A stretch of DNA of 64,000 nt from Bacillus sp. OV166 (GCF_900177675.1 NZ_FXWM01000001.1:2427001-2491000); one strand, 5' to 3'. Numbered from the stretch's first letter, positions 16,132 through 24,993 are shown. Program-made: numbers and translations. Notes: generated by a model not told the origin, from the sequence alone.

Positions 16132-16163
16132 GGAACGATCCCTATATGATCGTTCCTTTTTTT
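16132..16163 (+). terminator. Rho-independent terminator
   Basis: GGAACGATC (16132-16140), loop CCTATAT, GATCGTTCC (16148-16156), then seven Ts. Ends the IclR transcript. Confidence 0.9.
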
Positions 16164-16232
16164 ATTCTAAAATGACTAGTATATTAATGTTTTCATCATT
16201 TTCACAGTGAATACATTATTTTTTTTATTTAT

Positions 16233-16249
16233 GTTCCATATACAGAAAC
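16233..16249. promoter_or_regulatory. predicted IclR-regulator operator, site 2
   Basis: GTTCC-ATATACA-GAAAC, 12 nt upstream of a weak -35 (TTGATT, 16262-16267) with TATAAA at 16284-16289. It controls the ABC importer operon. Confidence 0.65.
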
Positions 16250-16368
16250 GCAGTTACCACTTTGATTGTTTTTTATGCGAATATATAAATAAGACAATTA
16301 TGAATTTTTAGATTAAATACTTGACCAGAGATTGTTTAGAAATTCGATTTGCAAGTCAAATCATAAAA

Positions 16369-16382
16369 TGAAAACGGTTTCT
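16369..16382 (+). promoter_or_regulatory. cre-like site in the ABC importer leader
   Basis: TGAAAACGGTTTCT fits the cre consensus except for the last base. It lies within the leader downstream of the promoter, suggesting CcpA roadblock repression of the importer. Confidence 0.5.
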
Positions 16383-16488
16383 AGTTAAGGGGAAGGGAGG
16401 TAGGATTTTTTGAAGTAGATTTATTATTTCAAATCGGTAGAACCCAATAGTCAACTATTAAAGTAAAGATTTCGAGGGGGACTCAAAC

Positions 16489-17511
16489 GTGAAGAAACTA
16501 TTAAAATTATTTTCTGCTTCAAATATTACGGTTTTACTCCTTATAGTGGTTGTGCTGCTTAGTGCATGTGGTAGTGCAGCAAGTACAAAATCAGAAGGTA
16601 AAGAAAGCGGTGCTACTAAGAAGAATCAAGTGACTAGCATCAAAATGGCACTTCCTTCATTAAATGCAAGTTATCTTCCCTTATTCGTAGCTGAAAAAAA
16701 TAAGTTGTTTGAAAAGAACAATGTCAATGTTTCATTTACGAGAGTACAGGGTGGAGTTATTGCACTTCGTGGCCTTCAGACAAATGAGTACCAAATTATT
16801 TCAAGTTTACCAGAGTCAGCTATTACCGGTGTGGCACAAGGAGCAAATATAAAGATAATCGGTACGCTGGATGATCAGTCTATGTACACTATTTATACTA
16901 CTTCAGATATAAAGAGCCCGAAGGACTTAAAAGGACAAGTCGTAGCAACAAACCGTACAGGTAACGGAACAGATATCCAACTTCGCTGGTGGTTGAAAAA
17001 AAATGGTCTAAAACCTGATAAGGATGTCCGAATTATTGAAGCGGGAGAAAATTCTACTCGTCTTCAGTCATTAGTTACAGGCCAGGCAAAAATGACCATT
17101 CTCAGTCAGCCGACTGATTTGAAAGCTGAGGCTGCAGGGATGCAGAAATTAGCCCTAATAAGAGATGATTTAAAAAGCTACAATCACAACATGTTGATGG
17201 CAAATGGTGACTTTTTAAAAGGAAATCCAAAAGATGCCAAAGGTTTCATGGCTGCTATCGCTGAAGCAACAGAGTATGCCAAAAAGCCGGAAAATAAAGA
17301 TGAAATGATTCAGTTAATCATGGAAAAATTGGAAATGAAAAAGGAAGATGCTCAAAAGTCATTTGATTTTGTTCTGCCAGCGCTTGCGGATAAAGGGAAA
17401 TTCAATAAGAATGGGGTAAAATGGGCAATCGAAACAACGAAAGAAACAGGGGCGTTAAAGGCTGATGTAACGCTTAAACAATTGATAGATGAATCTTATA
17501 TTGTTAAGTAA
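16489..17511 (+). CDS. NitT/TauT-type ABC substrate-binding lipoprotein
   Basis: 340 aa. Signal peptide with lipobox LLSAC, so Cys27 would be lipidated and anchor the protein outside the membrane. The mature part has an NMT1/SsuA-like fold: IKMALPSLNASYLPLFVAE, VQGGVIALRGLQTNEYQIISS, then KDLKGQVVATNRTGNGTDIQ. GTG start at 16489 behind a GAGGGGG site. It is first in an operon with ATPase and permease. A close paralogue is encoded at 21623-22651. The ligand is probably an aromatic or carboxylated compound handled by the neighbouring oxygenase, by context only. Confidence 0.88.
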   Translation: MKKLLKLFSASNITVLLLIVVVLLSACGSAASTKSEGKESGATKKNQVTSIKMALPSLNASYLPLFVAEKNKLFEKNNVNVSFTRVQGGVIALRGLQTNEYQIISSLPESAITGVAQGANIKIIGTLDDQSMYTIYTTSDIKSPKDLKGQVVATNRTGNGTDIQLRWWLKKNGLKPDKDVRIIEAGENSTRLQSLVTGQAKMTILSQPTDLKAEAAGMQKLALIRDDLKSYNHNMLMANGDFLKGNPKDAKGFMAAIAEATEYAKKPENKDEMIQLIMEKLEMKKEDAQKSFDFVLPALADKGKFNKNGVKWAIETTKETGALKADVTLKQLIDESYIVK

Positions 17512-17547
17512 TAAAAGGCACGTAAAAAATGACAAGAGGTGAATTCC

Positions 17548-18363
17548 ATGACTGAAACGTTGATAAAAACAAAAACTCCAATCCTGAAATTTGATTCACT
17601 AAATGTGATTTATAACGAAGGACAACCAAATCAAGTCCATGCTTTAAAGAATGTATCAGGGCAGATTGATGAAGGGGAGTTCATTTCAATTATTGGACCA
17701 AGTGGATGTGGGAAAAGTACATTACTTCATACATTGGATGGTTTGTTAAAGCCTACCTCTGGTACGATTTTTGTAAACGGTTCCCTTGTACATGGCCCAG
17801 ATAAAGACCGAGCTATGGTGTTTCAGGATTTCGCACTGATGCCATGGCAAACGGTCTATAATAATGTTGCATTTGGGCTGCGAATGGCAGGGAAAAAAGA
17901 CCGGGAAATCCGTGAGAAAGTCATGCATTATATAAAGATGGTAGGATTGGATGGTTTTGAAAAAAAATATCCTCATCAACTGTCAGGAGGAATGAAACAG
18001 AGAGTGGGGATAGCTCGCGGCTTTGCTATTGAACCCAAAGTATTACTTATGGATGAACCTTTTTCTGCAATAGATGAACAAACAAGGGAAATCATGCAGG
18101 AAGAAGTTTTGAAAATCATGGTTCATGAGAAGAAAACGGTCGTCTTTATAACACACTCCATCGACGAAGCTGTATTTTTGTCCAGTCGTATTTTCTTAAT
18201 GTCAGTCCGCCCTGGACAAATTGTCGAGGAGGTCAAGATTGATATCCCTTATCCGAGGACACTTGAAACGAAAGCTTTACCTAAATACCAGGAATACAAA
18301 CAGATTATTTGGGACCACCTTAAAGGGGAAGTCAGAAGACAGTATAAGAAGGGGGAAGCATGA
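17548..18363 (+). CDS. ABC transporter ATPase (NitT/TauT family)
   Basis: 271 aa. Walker A GPSGCGKS at residues 50-57, signature LSGGMKQR, Walker B VLLMDEPFSAID and the switch His in FITHSIDEA are all intact. ATG 17548 follows AGAGGTG with a 6-nt gap. It overlaps the permease start by 4 nt (ATGA), which implies translational coupling. It energises import for the lipoprotein upstream and probably also for the paralogous lipoprotein at 21623. Confidence 0.92.
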   Translation: MTETLIKTKTPILKFDSLNVIYNEGQPNQVHALKNVSGQIDEGEFISIIGPSGCGKSTLLHTLDGLLKPTSGTIFVNGSLVHGPDKDRAMVFQDFALMPWQTVYNNVAFGLRMAGKKDREIREKVMHYIKMVGLDGFEKKYPHQLSGGMKQRVGIARGFAIEPKVLLMDEPFSAIDEQTREIMQEEVLKIMVHEKKTVVFITHSIDEAVFLSSRIFLMSVRPGQIVEEVKIDIPYPRTLETKALPKYQEYKQIIWDHLKGEVRRQYKKGEA

Positions 18364-19172
18364 TGCAAAAAGTAGAAATCTCAGAAAATATTACTGTATC
18401 TTCTATTAAAAAGACTTCATGGCGGATTCCTAGGAACATTCTATATCCATCTGTAACATTGCTAATTATTTTGGTGGTCTGGGAGATATTTGGAAGATTG
18501 AAATTAATCGATCCGTTCATGTTTAGTTGGCCGAGCAAAATTCTTGTCGAAGCGAATGAATTTTTTATTAGCGGTGAGGTGTTTAAGCATCTTGCTGTAA
18601 GCGGTATGGAAGTTGGATTAGGATTTGCGATGGCGCTAATAGGAATACCGATTGGTCTGGCAATGGGTTACTGGGAAAAAATGGAGCTTGCATTTGATCC
18701 ATTTGTTACTGCACTGTACACTACTCCAATGATTGCGTTGACTCCATTGTTTGTTTTATGGTTCGGTTTGGATACCCTTTCAAAGGTTATGATGGTTTTT
18801 GCATTGTCTGTTTTTCCTATTTTGATTAACACGATGGCAGGAGTCAAAATGACGGACCAGTCCTTGGTTAAAGCAGCTCGTTCCTATGGAGCAAATGAAG
18901 CTCAAATGTTTAAAGAAGTTATTTTTCCTTCTGCTTTTCCGTTTATCATCACAGGTATTCGATTAGCTATTGGGCGTGCATTAATCGCGGTCGTTGTTGC
19001 TGAAATGCTCTCGGGAAATATCGGTATTGGTTTTGCAATCCGGCACGCATCCGAATTATTCCAAACTGCTCAATACCTAGCATATGTGGTTCTTTTAATG
19101 GTTCTATCAGTTATTTTGACAGCTCTTTTAAAGCTTTTTGAAAAGAAATTGGCTCCCTGGCGGCATTCTTAA
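18360..19172 (+). CDS. ABC transporter permease (NitT/TauT family)
   Basis: 270 aa with six predicted membrane helices. The EAA loop reads AARSYGANEAQMFKEVIFPSAFPFIITGIRLAIG, the ATPase-docking motif of SsuC/TauC-like permeases. It is the third gene of the importer operon. No strong terminator follows, and the next gene has its own IclR-type operator. Confidence 0.9.
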   Translation: MMQKVEISENITVSSIKKTSWRIPRNILYPSVTLLIILVVWEIFGRLKLIDPFMFSWPSKILVEANEFFISGEVFKHLAVSGMEVGLGFAMALIGIPIGLAMGYWEKMELAFDPFVTALYTTPMIALTPLFVLWFGLDTLSKVMMVFALSVFPILINTMAGVKMTDQSLVKAARSYGANEAQMFKEVIFPSAFPFIITGIRLAIGRALIAVVVAEMLSGNIGIGFAIRHASELFQTAQYLAYVVLLMVLSVILTALLKLFEKKLAPWRHS

Positions 19173-19232
19173 TATGTAGGGGCAGTACACCAACACTGTC
19201 CCTTTATTATGAATAAATTTTTTCGAAACAAT

Positions 19233-19249
19233 GTTCCGTATGAAGGAAC
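19233..19249. promoter_or_regulatory. predicted IclR-regulator operator, site 3
   Basis: GTTCC-GTATGAA-GGAAC, perfect outer arms. TATAAT at 19279-19284 lies downstream with only a weak -35, as expected for an activated promoter. It would drive the Rieske oxygenase gene. Confidence 0.7.
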
Positions 19250-19333
19250 TGTTGATGTTTATAGATTATTTAGCGTTTTATAATAAGGCTATGAAACTAT
19301 TCAATTAATATTGGAAAAGAAGGAGCGAGGGTC

Positions 19334-20608
19334 ATGTTAAAAAAAGATGATAATGAAAAACTTTGTCGGACTGATGCGGGAACTCCAATGGGGGAAGTAT
19401 TTAGGCGTTACTGGATTCCTGCGATGTTAACAGAAGAAGTGCCTGAAGCGGACTGTCCGCCAGTAAAACTGAAACTACTAGGTGAAGAACTAGTCGCTTT
19501 CCGTGATTCAGAAGGTAATGTTGCCATTTTAGATGCTTACTGTCCTCACCGGCGGGCCCATTTATTCTGGGGACGAAATGAAGAATGTGGACTCCGCTGT
19601 GTCTATCACGGTTGGAAGTTCGACCGTGATGGTAATTGTGTTGATATGCCGAATGAACCGGAAGAAAGTAAATTCAAGCATAAGGTAGAGTTAACAGCCT
19701 ACCCGACATGGGAGAAATCGGGGATTATCTGGACCTATATGGGACCGAAGTCAGAACTGCCAAGACTACCGGATTACGAATGGCTAAGAGCTCCTGAAAC
19801 TCATTTCCAGGTATCGAAAACATTTGAAAGCTGTAATTGGCTGCAGGCTCTTGAGGGAGGAATTGATACATCCCATTCATCCTTTGCTCACAACAATAAT
19901 ATTCAGGATAAAACGTCTATGCGCAGCCGTGCGACCAATCCTAAGTTAGAAGTAGATAAAACAGATTATGGATTCAGGTATGTCGGCATTCGCGACCTTA
20001 AAGAGGATGGCAATTATATTCGTGCCTATCAGTTCATCATGCCGGCCCAACAGATGCGAGGGCAAATGATGAAATGGCATGATGGAAGCCAGGAAGAATA
20101 TCCGACAATTAGAGGGCATATTTGGGTACCAGTAGATGATGAGAATGTCTGTGTCTGGAACTTTAAATATACGTCTGAGCCATCAATTCCATTAGATCCA
20201 GAATTTTCATTACAACAAGAGATCCTATTCGGCAGGGGACCTGATGATGTCCTTCCAGGGTATCGCTTAAAGCGCAATCCTTCGAATGATTTCTTAATCG
20301 ATCGTGAGGTACAACGCACAAAGACCTTTACAGGGATTTCCGGGATTAACACACAGGATTATGCACTCCAGGAAACGATGGAAAAACCGTTCCCTGATCG
20401 AACCAAGGAACGGTTGGGAACGGCAGATTTAGCGATTATTGCTGCGAGGCACATGCTGCTGGAAGCAACAAGATTTATTGAAAATGGGAAACGGCTTAAA
20501 GGAACTGATCCAGAAACCTATCGTGCAGCAAGGGCTTGTGATGCATTCCTTCCAAAAGGCGTCGATTGGAGAGAGGGCTTAAACGAAAACATGACTGCTA
20601 AATATTAA
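19334..20608 (+). CDS. Rieske non-heme iron oxygenase, phthalate-dioxygenase family
   Basis: 424 aa oxygenase component. The [2Fe-2S] Rieske motif is C70-x-H72 and C89-x2-H92 (YCPHRRAHLFWG ... CVYHGW). The mononuclear iron site shows D178-x2-H181-x4-H186 in EGGIDTSHSSFAH. The single-chain size and GGIDTSH pattern place it in the phthalate 4,5-dioxygenase/vanillate-type group, which hydroxylates or O-demethylates aromatic acids. ATG 19334 follows AGGAGCGAGG. No ferredoxin reductase gene lies in the cluster, so electrons must come from a partner encoded elsewhere. It stands as its own unit behind operator site 3. Confidence 0.88.
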   Translation: MLKKDDNEKLCRTDAGTPMGEVFRRYWIPAMLTEEVPEADCPPVKLKLLGEELVAFRDSEGNVAILDAYCPHRRAHLFWGRNEECGLRCVYHGWKFDRDGNCVDMPNEPEESKFKHKVELTAYPTWEKSGIIWTYMGPKSELPRLPDYEWLRAPETHFQVSKTFESCNWLQALEGGIDTSHSSFAHNNNIQDKTSMRSRATNPKLEVDKTDYGFRYVGIRDLKEDGNYIRAYQFIMPAQQMRGQMMKWHDGSQEEYPTIRGHIWVPVDDENVCVWNFKYTSEPSIPLDPEFSLQQEILFGRGPDDVLPGYRLKRNPSNDFLIDREVQRTKTFTGISGINTQDYALQETMEKPFPDRTKERLGTADLAIIAARHMLLEATRFIENGKRLKGTDPETYRAARACDAFLPKGVDWREGLNENMTAKY

Positions 20609-20687
20609 AATGAGAGTCTCTTTTGACGTTAGGACTCCTTAAAATTTTACTTGCATGTTTGTGAAAATAAAACAACAGGAGGATTTA

Positions 20688-20730
20688 GGGCCTTTGCGAA
20701 TATTAGATTCGCAGGGTCCTATCTTTTAGA
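20688..20730 (+). terminator. hairpin after the Rieske gene
   Basis: TTTGCGAAT pairs with ATTCGCAG, flanked by AGGGCC and GGTCCT. The T tract after it is short and interrupted, so it may be a weak terminator or an mRNA processing structure ahead of the isochorismatase-fold gene. Confidence 0.45.
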
Positions 20731-20800
20731 AACACCTAAAGAACGCAATTATTAATAGCAGGTATGTGAAAATCAAATTTTTTAAATAGAGGTGAATTCT

Positions 20801-21454
20801 GTGGCGGTTTGGGATGATGTATTAAATGAGGAAGACAAGAAGAGGTTTTTGAAATCAAATATGGGGAAAACAAGGGGATTTGGTAAAAAGCCTGCTCTCT
20901 TAATCGTGGATATGACTTATGGATTCACCGACAGCAGTTTCCGACTAGGGAACTCAGCAACAGGATATCCTGCAGTAAAGGCTACGTCACTTCTGTTGAA
21001 GAAAGCTAGAAAGAAAGAAATACCCATCTTTTTCACAAAACCTTTCTCAGAACCGCATAAGGCAGGAATCGGGCTATGGAAAGGCGGCGAGGAAAAATCT
21101 GAAAAAGAGAATACCATTGTGGAAGACCTCACACCTCTCAAAAACGAGGTAGTTCTTCAGAAAAGAAGACCAAGCGCTTTTTTTGGAACAAGCTTGGTTG
21201 ATATGCTCATCTTCCACGGTGTAGATTCCTTATTCATTACCGGCTTGACTACCAGTGGATGTGTAAGAGCCAGTGTGGTGGATGCCTTTTCCTACAATTA
21301 TAAAGTCATTGTTCCTGAAGAGTGTGTGGGAGATCGGAGTCAGATCTCTCATAAGGTCAGCTTGATGGACATTCAAATGAAATATGGTGACGTTCTTCAA
21401 CTGGCACAAGTGACTCGTTGGATGGAAGAAAACGTTTCATCGGTTCACGTGTAA
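20801..21454 (+). CDS. isochorismatase-fold cysteine amidohydrolase
   Basis: 217 aa. The catalytic triad is visible as Asp37 (LLIVDMTYGF), Lys121 (VVLQKRRPSAF) and Cys154 (GLTTSGCVRASVVDAFSYNY). The latter block resembles N-carbamoylsarcosine amidase and maleamate amidohydrolase more than isochorismatase itself. GTG 20801 is preferred because AGAGGTG sits 6 nt before it; a GTG inside that site is in frame. It probably hydrolyses an amide or carbamoyl group on the substrate or a breakdown product of the pathway fed by the ABC importer and oxygenase. Confidence 0.82.
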   Translation: MAVWDDVLNEEDKKRFLKSNMGKTRGFGKKPALLIVDMTYGFTDSSFRLGNSATGYPAVKATSLLLKKARKKEIPIFFTKPFSEPHKAGIGLWKGGEEKSEKENTIVEDLTPLKNEVVLQKRRPSAFFGTSLVDMLIFHGVDSLFITGLTTSGCVRASVVDAFSYNYKVIVPEECVGDRSQISHKVSLMDIQMKYGDVLQLAQVTRWMEENVSSVHV

Positions 21455-21497
21455 ACCATCCAATGACGAAAGACCGGATTAACCTTGTGCACTAATA

Positions 21498-21514
21498 GTT
21501 CCTCTATTCTATGA
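21498..21514. promoter_or_regulatory. degenerate IclR-type half-site
   Basis: GTTCCTCTATTC repeats the left 10 bases of operator site 1, but the right arm is lost. It lies about 110 nt before the second binding-protein gene. Weak evidence. Confidence 0.25.
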
Positions 21515-21622
21515 AGCTAGTTCTAAAGGATTAAGGGTGCCTCTCCTTTGACAGCCTAAGTAATCAACATACACTTAAAGAATGAATAAGCATGGAAAAG
21601 TTAAATTAACGGGGGTATACTC

Positions 21623-22651
21623 ATGGAACTTATAAAAGGTCGACTACTATTGAAAGCTCTAGTTTTAATTGTTTTCGTCTTAAGTCTGGTAGGCTGTACC
21701 CAGGAACCAAAAGCTAAACAAGCTCAAACGAAGGGAAGCACTTCAGTGGTCAAGAAAATGCCGAAAAAAATGACCGAAGTAAAGATGGGATTACCTTCAA
21801 AGAGGAATATGAGCTATATATCCATTTATGTAGCTTTAAAAAAGGGTTATTATCAAAAACACAATTTGGATGTCAAGTTAACGTATGTTCAAGGGGGAGT
21901 CTTGGCCCTAAGAGGTTTGCAGACAGGAGACTTCCAAATCATTTCCTCTTTACCTGAGTCGGTTATTACCGGTGTAGCTGCAGGAGCCAACACGAAAATA
22001 ATCGGGACATTTGATAACCAATCGATGTATACAATCTATGTAGATAAGAGTATCAGAGACCTAAAGGAGTTAAAAGGGAAATCGGCCGCAGGTATGGTGA
22101 CCGGTAACGGGACAAATATTCAACTAGAATACTGGCTTAGGAATCATGGGCTCGAGCCAAACAAGGACGTAAGAATCATCAATGCCGGAGATAACGCCGA
22201 ACGACTGCAAGCAGTTCAGCAAGGTCAAGCTGCTTTGACGATATTAAGTCCACCTACTGATATAAGAGCGGATGAAATGGGACTTAAACAATACCGGATG
22301 CGAGATGAATTGACAACATACAACCATAATATGATTGTTGCGAACGGTGACCTTATAAAAAAACAGCCCGAGGTTCTCCATGCATACATGGCTGCAAATA
22401 ATGAAGCGTTGAAGTATGTAAAAGATCCTGCTAATAGGGATGAAGTGATAAAAATAATTATAGAAGAATTAGAGATGACCCAATCCGATGCAGAAAAATC
22501 TTTTGATTTTGTCTTGCCAGCTTTGGCGGACCAAGGAAGGATAAATCTTGATGGAGTGGACTGGGCAATCAACACGGTAAAAGAAACTGGTATGTCTAAA
22601 AAAGAAGTGAGTTTAGAAGATTTAGTAGATGAAAGCTTTTATCCTGAGTAA
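21623..22651 (+). CDS. second NitT/TauT-type ABC substrate-binding lipoprotein
   Basis: 342 aa. Lipobox LVGC with Cys25. The mature part is a clear paralogue of the protein at 16489-17511: VQGGVLALRGLQTGDFQIISS, GTFDNQSMYTIY, TGNGTNIQLEYWL and EKSFDFVLPALADQGR line up block by block. No ATPase or permease accompanies it, so it probably uses the importer at 17548-19172 and widens its ligand range. Some ligand-side residues differ, for example MSYISIYVALKKGYY against ASYLPLFVAEKNKLF. Confidence 0.85.
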   Translation: MELIKGRLLLKALVLIVFVLSLVGCTQEPKAKQAQTKGSTSVVKKMPKKMTEVKMGLPSKRNMSYISIYVALKKGYYQKHNLDVKLTYVQGGVLALRGLQTGDFQIISSLPESVITGVAAGANTKIIGTFDNQSMYTIYVDKSIRDLKELKGKSAAGMVTGNGTNIQLEYWLRNHGLEPNKDVRIINAGDNAERLQAVQQGQAALTILSPPTDIRADEMGLKQYRMRDELTTYNHNMIVANGDLIKKQPEVLHAYMAANNEALKYVKDPANRDEVIKIIIEELEMTQSDAEKSFDFVLPALADQGRINLDGVDWAINTVKETGMSKKEVSLEDLVDESFYPE

Positions 22652-22749
22652 AGCTTATGTTTACTTCCGAATCGCTGATTTTAGTCAATAAGTAAAGCTC
22701 ACAACCATTGGATCAAATGTAAAATATCTTAACAGGGAGGTAATTTTAA

Positions 22750-22986
22750 ATGCAATCATCTAGTCAAATTAAAATACCAGATTATTTTTACGGGAAAACG
22801 ATTGCCATTCTTGGATTCAGTAGCGAGGGACAGGAATATGCAAGGCTGCTTCGCGAAAAAGAAATTCCAGTAGTCATTGGCTTGCGACCTGTCGATGATC
22901 AATGGGCAGACGCCGAGCGCGATGGTTTTGACGTCAAGACACTGTGGGCAGCAGTGGAATCTGCAAATATCATTCAAGTTTGGTAG
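22750..22986 (+). pseudogene. ketol-acid reductoisomerase-like N-terminal fragment
   Basis: 78 codons with a good binding site (GGGAGG) and an intact frame. The sequence matches only the beginning of the KARI NADP-binding domain: KTIAILGFSSEGQEYARLL, then IPVVIGLRP and FDVKTLWAAVESANIIQVW. It stops where KARI would continue with a hydrophobic strand and LLPDE-like loop. The following EamA start is 5 nt away, so a deletion probably removed the rest. An active reductoisomerase is impossible at this length. It may be a translated relic, or a coupling leader for the EamA gene. Confidence 0.65.
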
Positions 22987-22991
22987 GGGGA

Positions 22992-23972
22992 ATGATCGGA
23001 GTAGTATTAGCCTTGTTGGCTGCTGTGTTTTTTGGGTGCGCAAACGTGATGGTCAAGAAAGGGTCAACTCCCCAATCTGTGGACAACGGGACTTTTTTAT
23101 CGGTCCTTATTACCTTCGTCCTTGCAGGAATCTTCACTGTTGGAAGTGGACTGTTCCAGGGGTGGGTCCCTTTAACCACTAAGGGATTCTGGTGGTTTGT
23201 CTTAGCCGGAATACTAACAGCATTTATCGGGCGGATGTTGTTGTTTACATCTATCCAGCACTTAGGTTCAGTAAGGGCTTCCGCGATAAAACGATTAAAT
23301 CCACTCTTTACCGTCCTGATAGGCGTACTGTTTCTTCATGAGCCAATAAATTTATTAACGGTAATCGGGATGGTATTTATCTTTGGCGCTTCGACTGTTT
23401 TGATGTTTGAATCTTTTACTGATTATACTAGAGCAAAAAAGGAGATTGCGGCAACAACGCAAACGAATAAAAAAGTAGGCTCCCTTATTGAAGGAGAAGA
23501 CAAGAGAAATATATGGGTAAAGGGGATTCAACTAGTTGCTAGTTTAGGATATATGTATGGAGTGATATCCGCGTTAGCTTATTCTATTGGATATGTGGTC
23601 AGAAAAGAAGGTCTGGCGGAGATTCCAGACCCTTTTATGGGGACGATGATCGGAGCAGCTGTCGGTATCCTAATATTCCTTTTTTTATCCTTGTTTAAAA
23701 AAAGAAACAGACAATCTATTAAATTGACTTTTACAACTTTCCGGCCTTGGCTTTTTGGTGCAGGAATTGCAACCTCTCTGGGCCAAATCCTATATTTTTT
23801 CGCTTTAACGTTCAGCGGGGTTTCTCAGGTTGCTGTAATCGGATCAACTGACGTTATTTTCACTTTGCTTTTGTCATCTCTAATATTCAAGACCAACGAG
23901 GGAATTACAAGGACTGTCGTTTTAGCGTCAGTTCTCGCGATGACGGGGGCAGGCATTATTGCTATCAGTTAA
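22992..23972 (+). CDS. EamA/DMT-superfamily transporter
   Basis: 326 aa, ten predicted membrane helices in two EamA repeats, with a hydrophilic ~50-residue insert around residues 150-200 (TQTNKKVGSLIEGEDKRN). ATG 22992 follows TAGGGGG, which overlaps the stop of the KARI fragment. RLNPLFTVLIGVLFLHEP and GSTDVIFTLLLSSLIF are characteristic EamA end-of-repeat helices. Direction and substrate are unknown; context suggests a pathway metabolite. Confidence 0.82.
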   Translation: MIGVVLALLAAVFFGCANVMVKKGSTPQSVDNGTFLSVLITFVLAGIFTVGSGLFQGWVPLTTKGFWWFVLAGILTAFIGRMLLFTSIQHLGSVRASAIKRLNPLFTVLIGVLFLHEPINLLTVIGMVFIFGASTVLMFESFTDYTRAKKEIAATTQTNKKVGSLIEGEDKRNIWVKGIQLVASLGYMYGVISALAYSIGYVVRKEGLAEIPDPFMGTMIGAAVGILIFLFLSLFKKRNRQSIKLTFTTFRPWLFGAGIATSLGQILYFFALTFSGVSQVAVIGSTDVIFTLLLSSLIFKTNEGITRTVVLASVLAMTGAGIIAIS

Positions 23973-24000
23973 TAATATAGGAAGATAGGAGGAAGAAACT

Positions 24001-24684
24001 TTGGTGGATCATTCTATTTATTCATTAAAGCGACAGTTGGCTGATACCATCCGGATGATGGAAAAGGCAAAGCATATGGATTTTAATGGCCATTTCAGTG
24101 TCCGACTTCCCGAAACGGACTACATTTTAATCAATTCGGCTACTGCAAGCAGGAGTTCTCTCACCGACGAAGACATCATTACGATTGATTTGCATGGGGA
24201 AGTTGTTGAAGGAGTCGAGAGGCCACCAAATGAATATCCCCTACATACCCAGATTTATAAGTATAGAAAAGATGTAAAGGCGATTGCACATACCCACCCA
24301 CAGTGGTCCACACTGTTTACAATCGCTAAAATCCCATTGAGGCCAGTCATAATCCAGGGTGCCGTGTTAGGGACGATCCCAATCTTTCCTAAATCGTTCT
24401 CCATTAGCAATTTTGACATTGCGAACGAGCTAGCCGGCAAACTGGGGAATCATCATGTAGCGCTGTTAAAGGCGCATGGGGCTGTAATTACGGGTGAAAC
24501 AATCGTTGAAACATTTACTCGCAGCGTGTTTTTGGAAGAAAATGCATACCGTCAATACATGGCCAGCCAAATAGGGTATTCTCACTCATTAGAAGAAGGG
24601 GAAATAAGCAGTATGGCACAATTCATTTGGCAGCCTAGAAACATTCAGAAGGTATGGGATTATCATTACAGCAAGTTAACCTAA
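24001..24684 (+). CDS. class II aldolase/adducin-family protein
   Basis: 227 aa. Zinc ligands fit His97 and His99 (AIAHTHPQWS) and His159 (LLKAHGAV), with the catalytic acid in NEYPLH (Glu78). The family includes fuculose-phosphate aldolase and also decarboxylases such as 3,4-dihydroxyphthalate decarboxylase. Given the phthalate-type oxygenase in the same cluster, a decarboxylase is as likely as a sugar-phosphate aldolase. The start is TTG 24001 or GTG 24004 after AGGAGGAAG. It closes the cluster and is followed by a strong terminator. Confidence 0.8.
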   Translation: MVDHSIYSLKRQLADTIRMMEKAKHMDFNGHFSVRLPETDYILINSATASRSSLTDEDIITIDLHGEVVEGVERPPNEYPLHTQIYKYRKDVKAIAHTHPQWSTLFTIAKIPLRPVIIQGAVLGTIPIFPKSFSISNFDIANELAGKLGNHHVALLKAHGAVITGETIVETFTRSVFLEENAYRQYMASQIGYSHSLEEGEISSMAQFIWQPRNIQKVWDYHYSKLT

Positions 24685-24713
24685 TAAAAAATAATTATTA
24701 GAAAGAAGAGTGG

Positions 24714-24746
24714 GGTTCCTAATATGCTTAGGAACCTATTTTTTTG
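24714..24746 (+). terminator. Rho-independent terminator
   Basis: GGTTCCTAA (24714-24722), loop TATGC, TTAGGAACC (24728-24736), then Ts. It ends the IclR-linked cluster. The stretch from here to 24993 shows no other recognisable feature. Confidence 0.9.
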
Positions 24747-24993
24747 ATTAAAAATGCAGGGTAAAATGTTAAAGCCACAAGAAGGATTAATAGTTTAGAG
24801 AATTGCGCTTTGCTTCCTAAATGAAAATTCATTCATAAAAGGATATACGTTTTTAATATATTTACATACTGCATTGTTAAACCATTCAACTTTAAATATA
24901 ATGGGAATAGTTGGATTGGTAAAAATAAAAAAAGAATTTGAATTATATTGCAAAACATGTATAAGACAACCTTAAGAAGAGGTAATGTACAGT

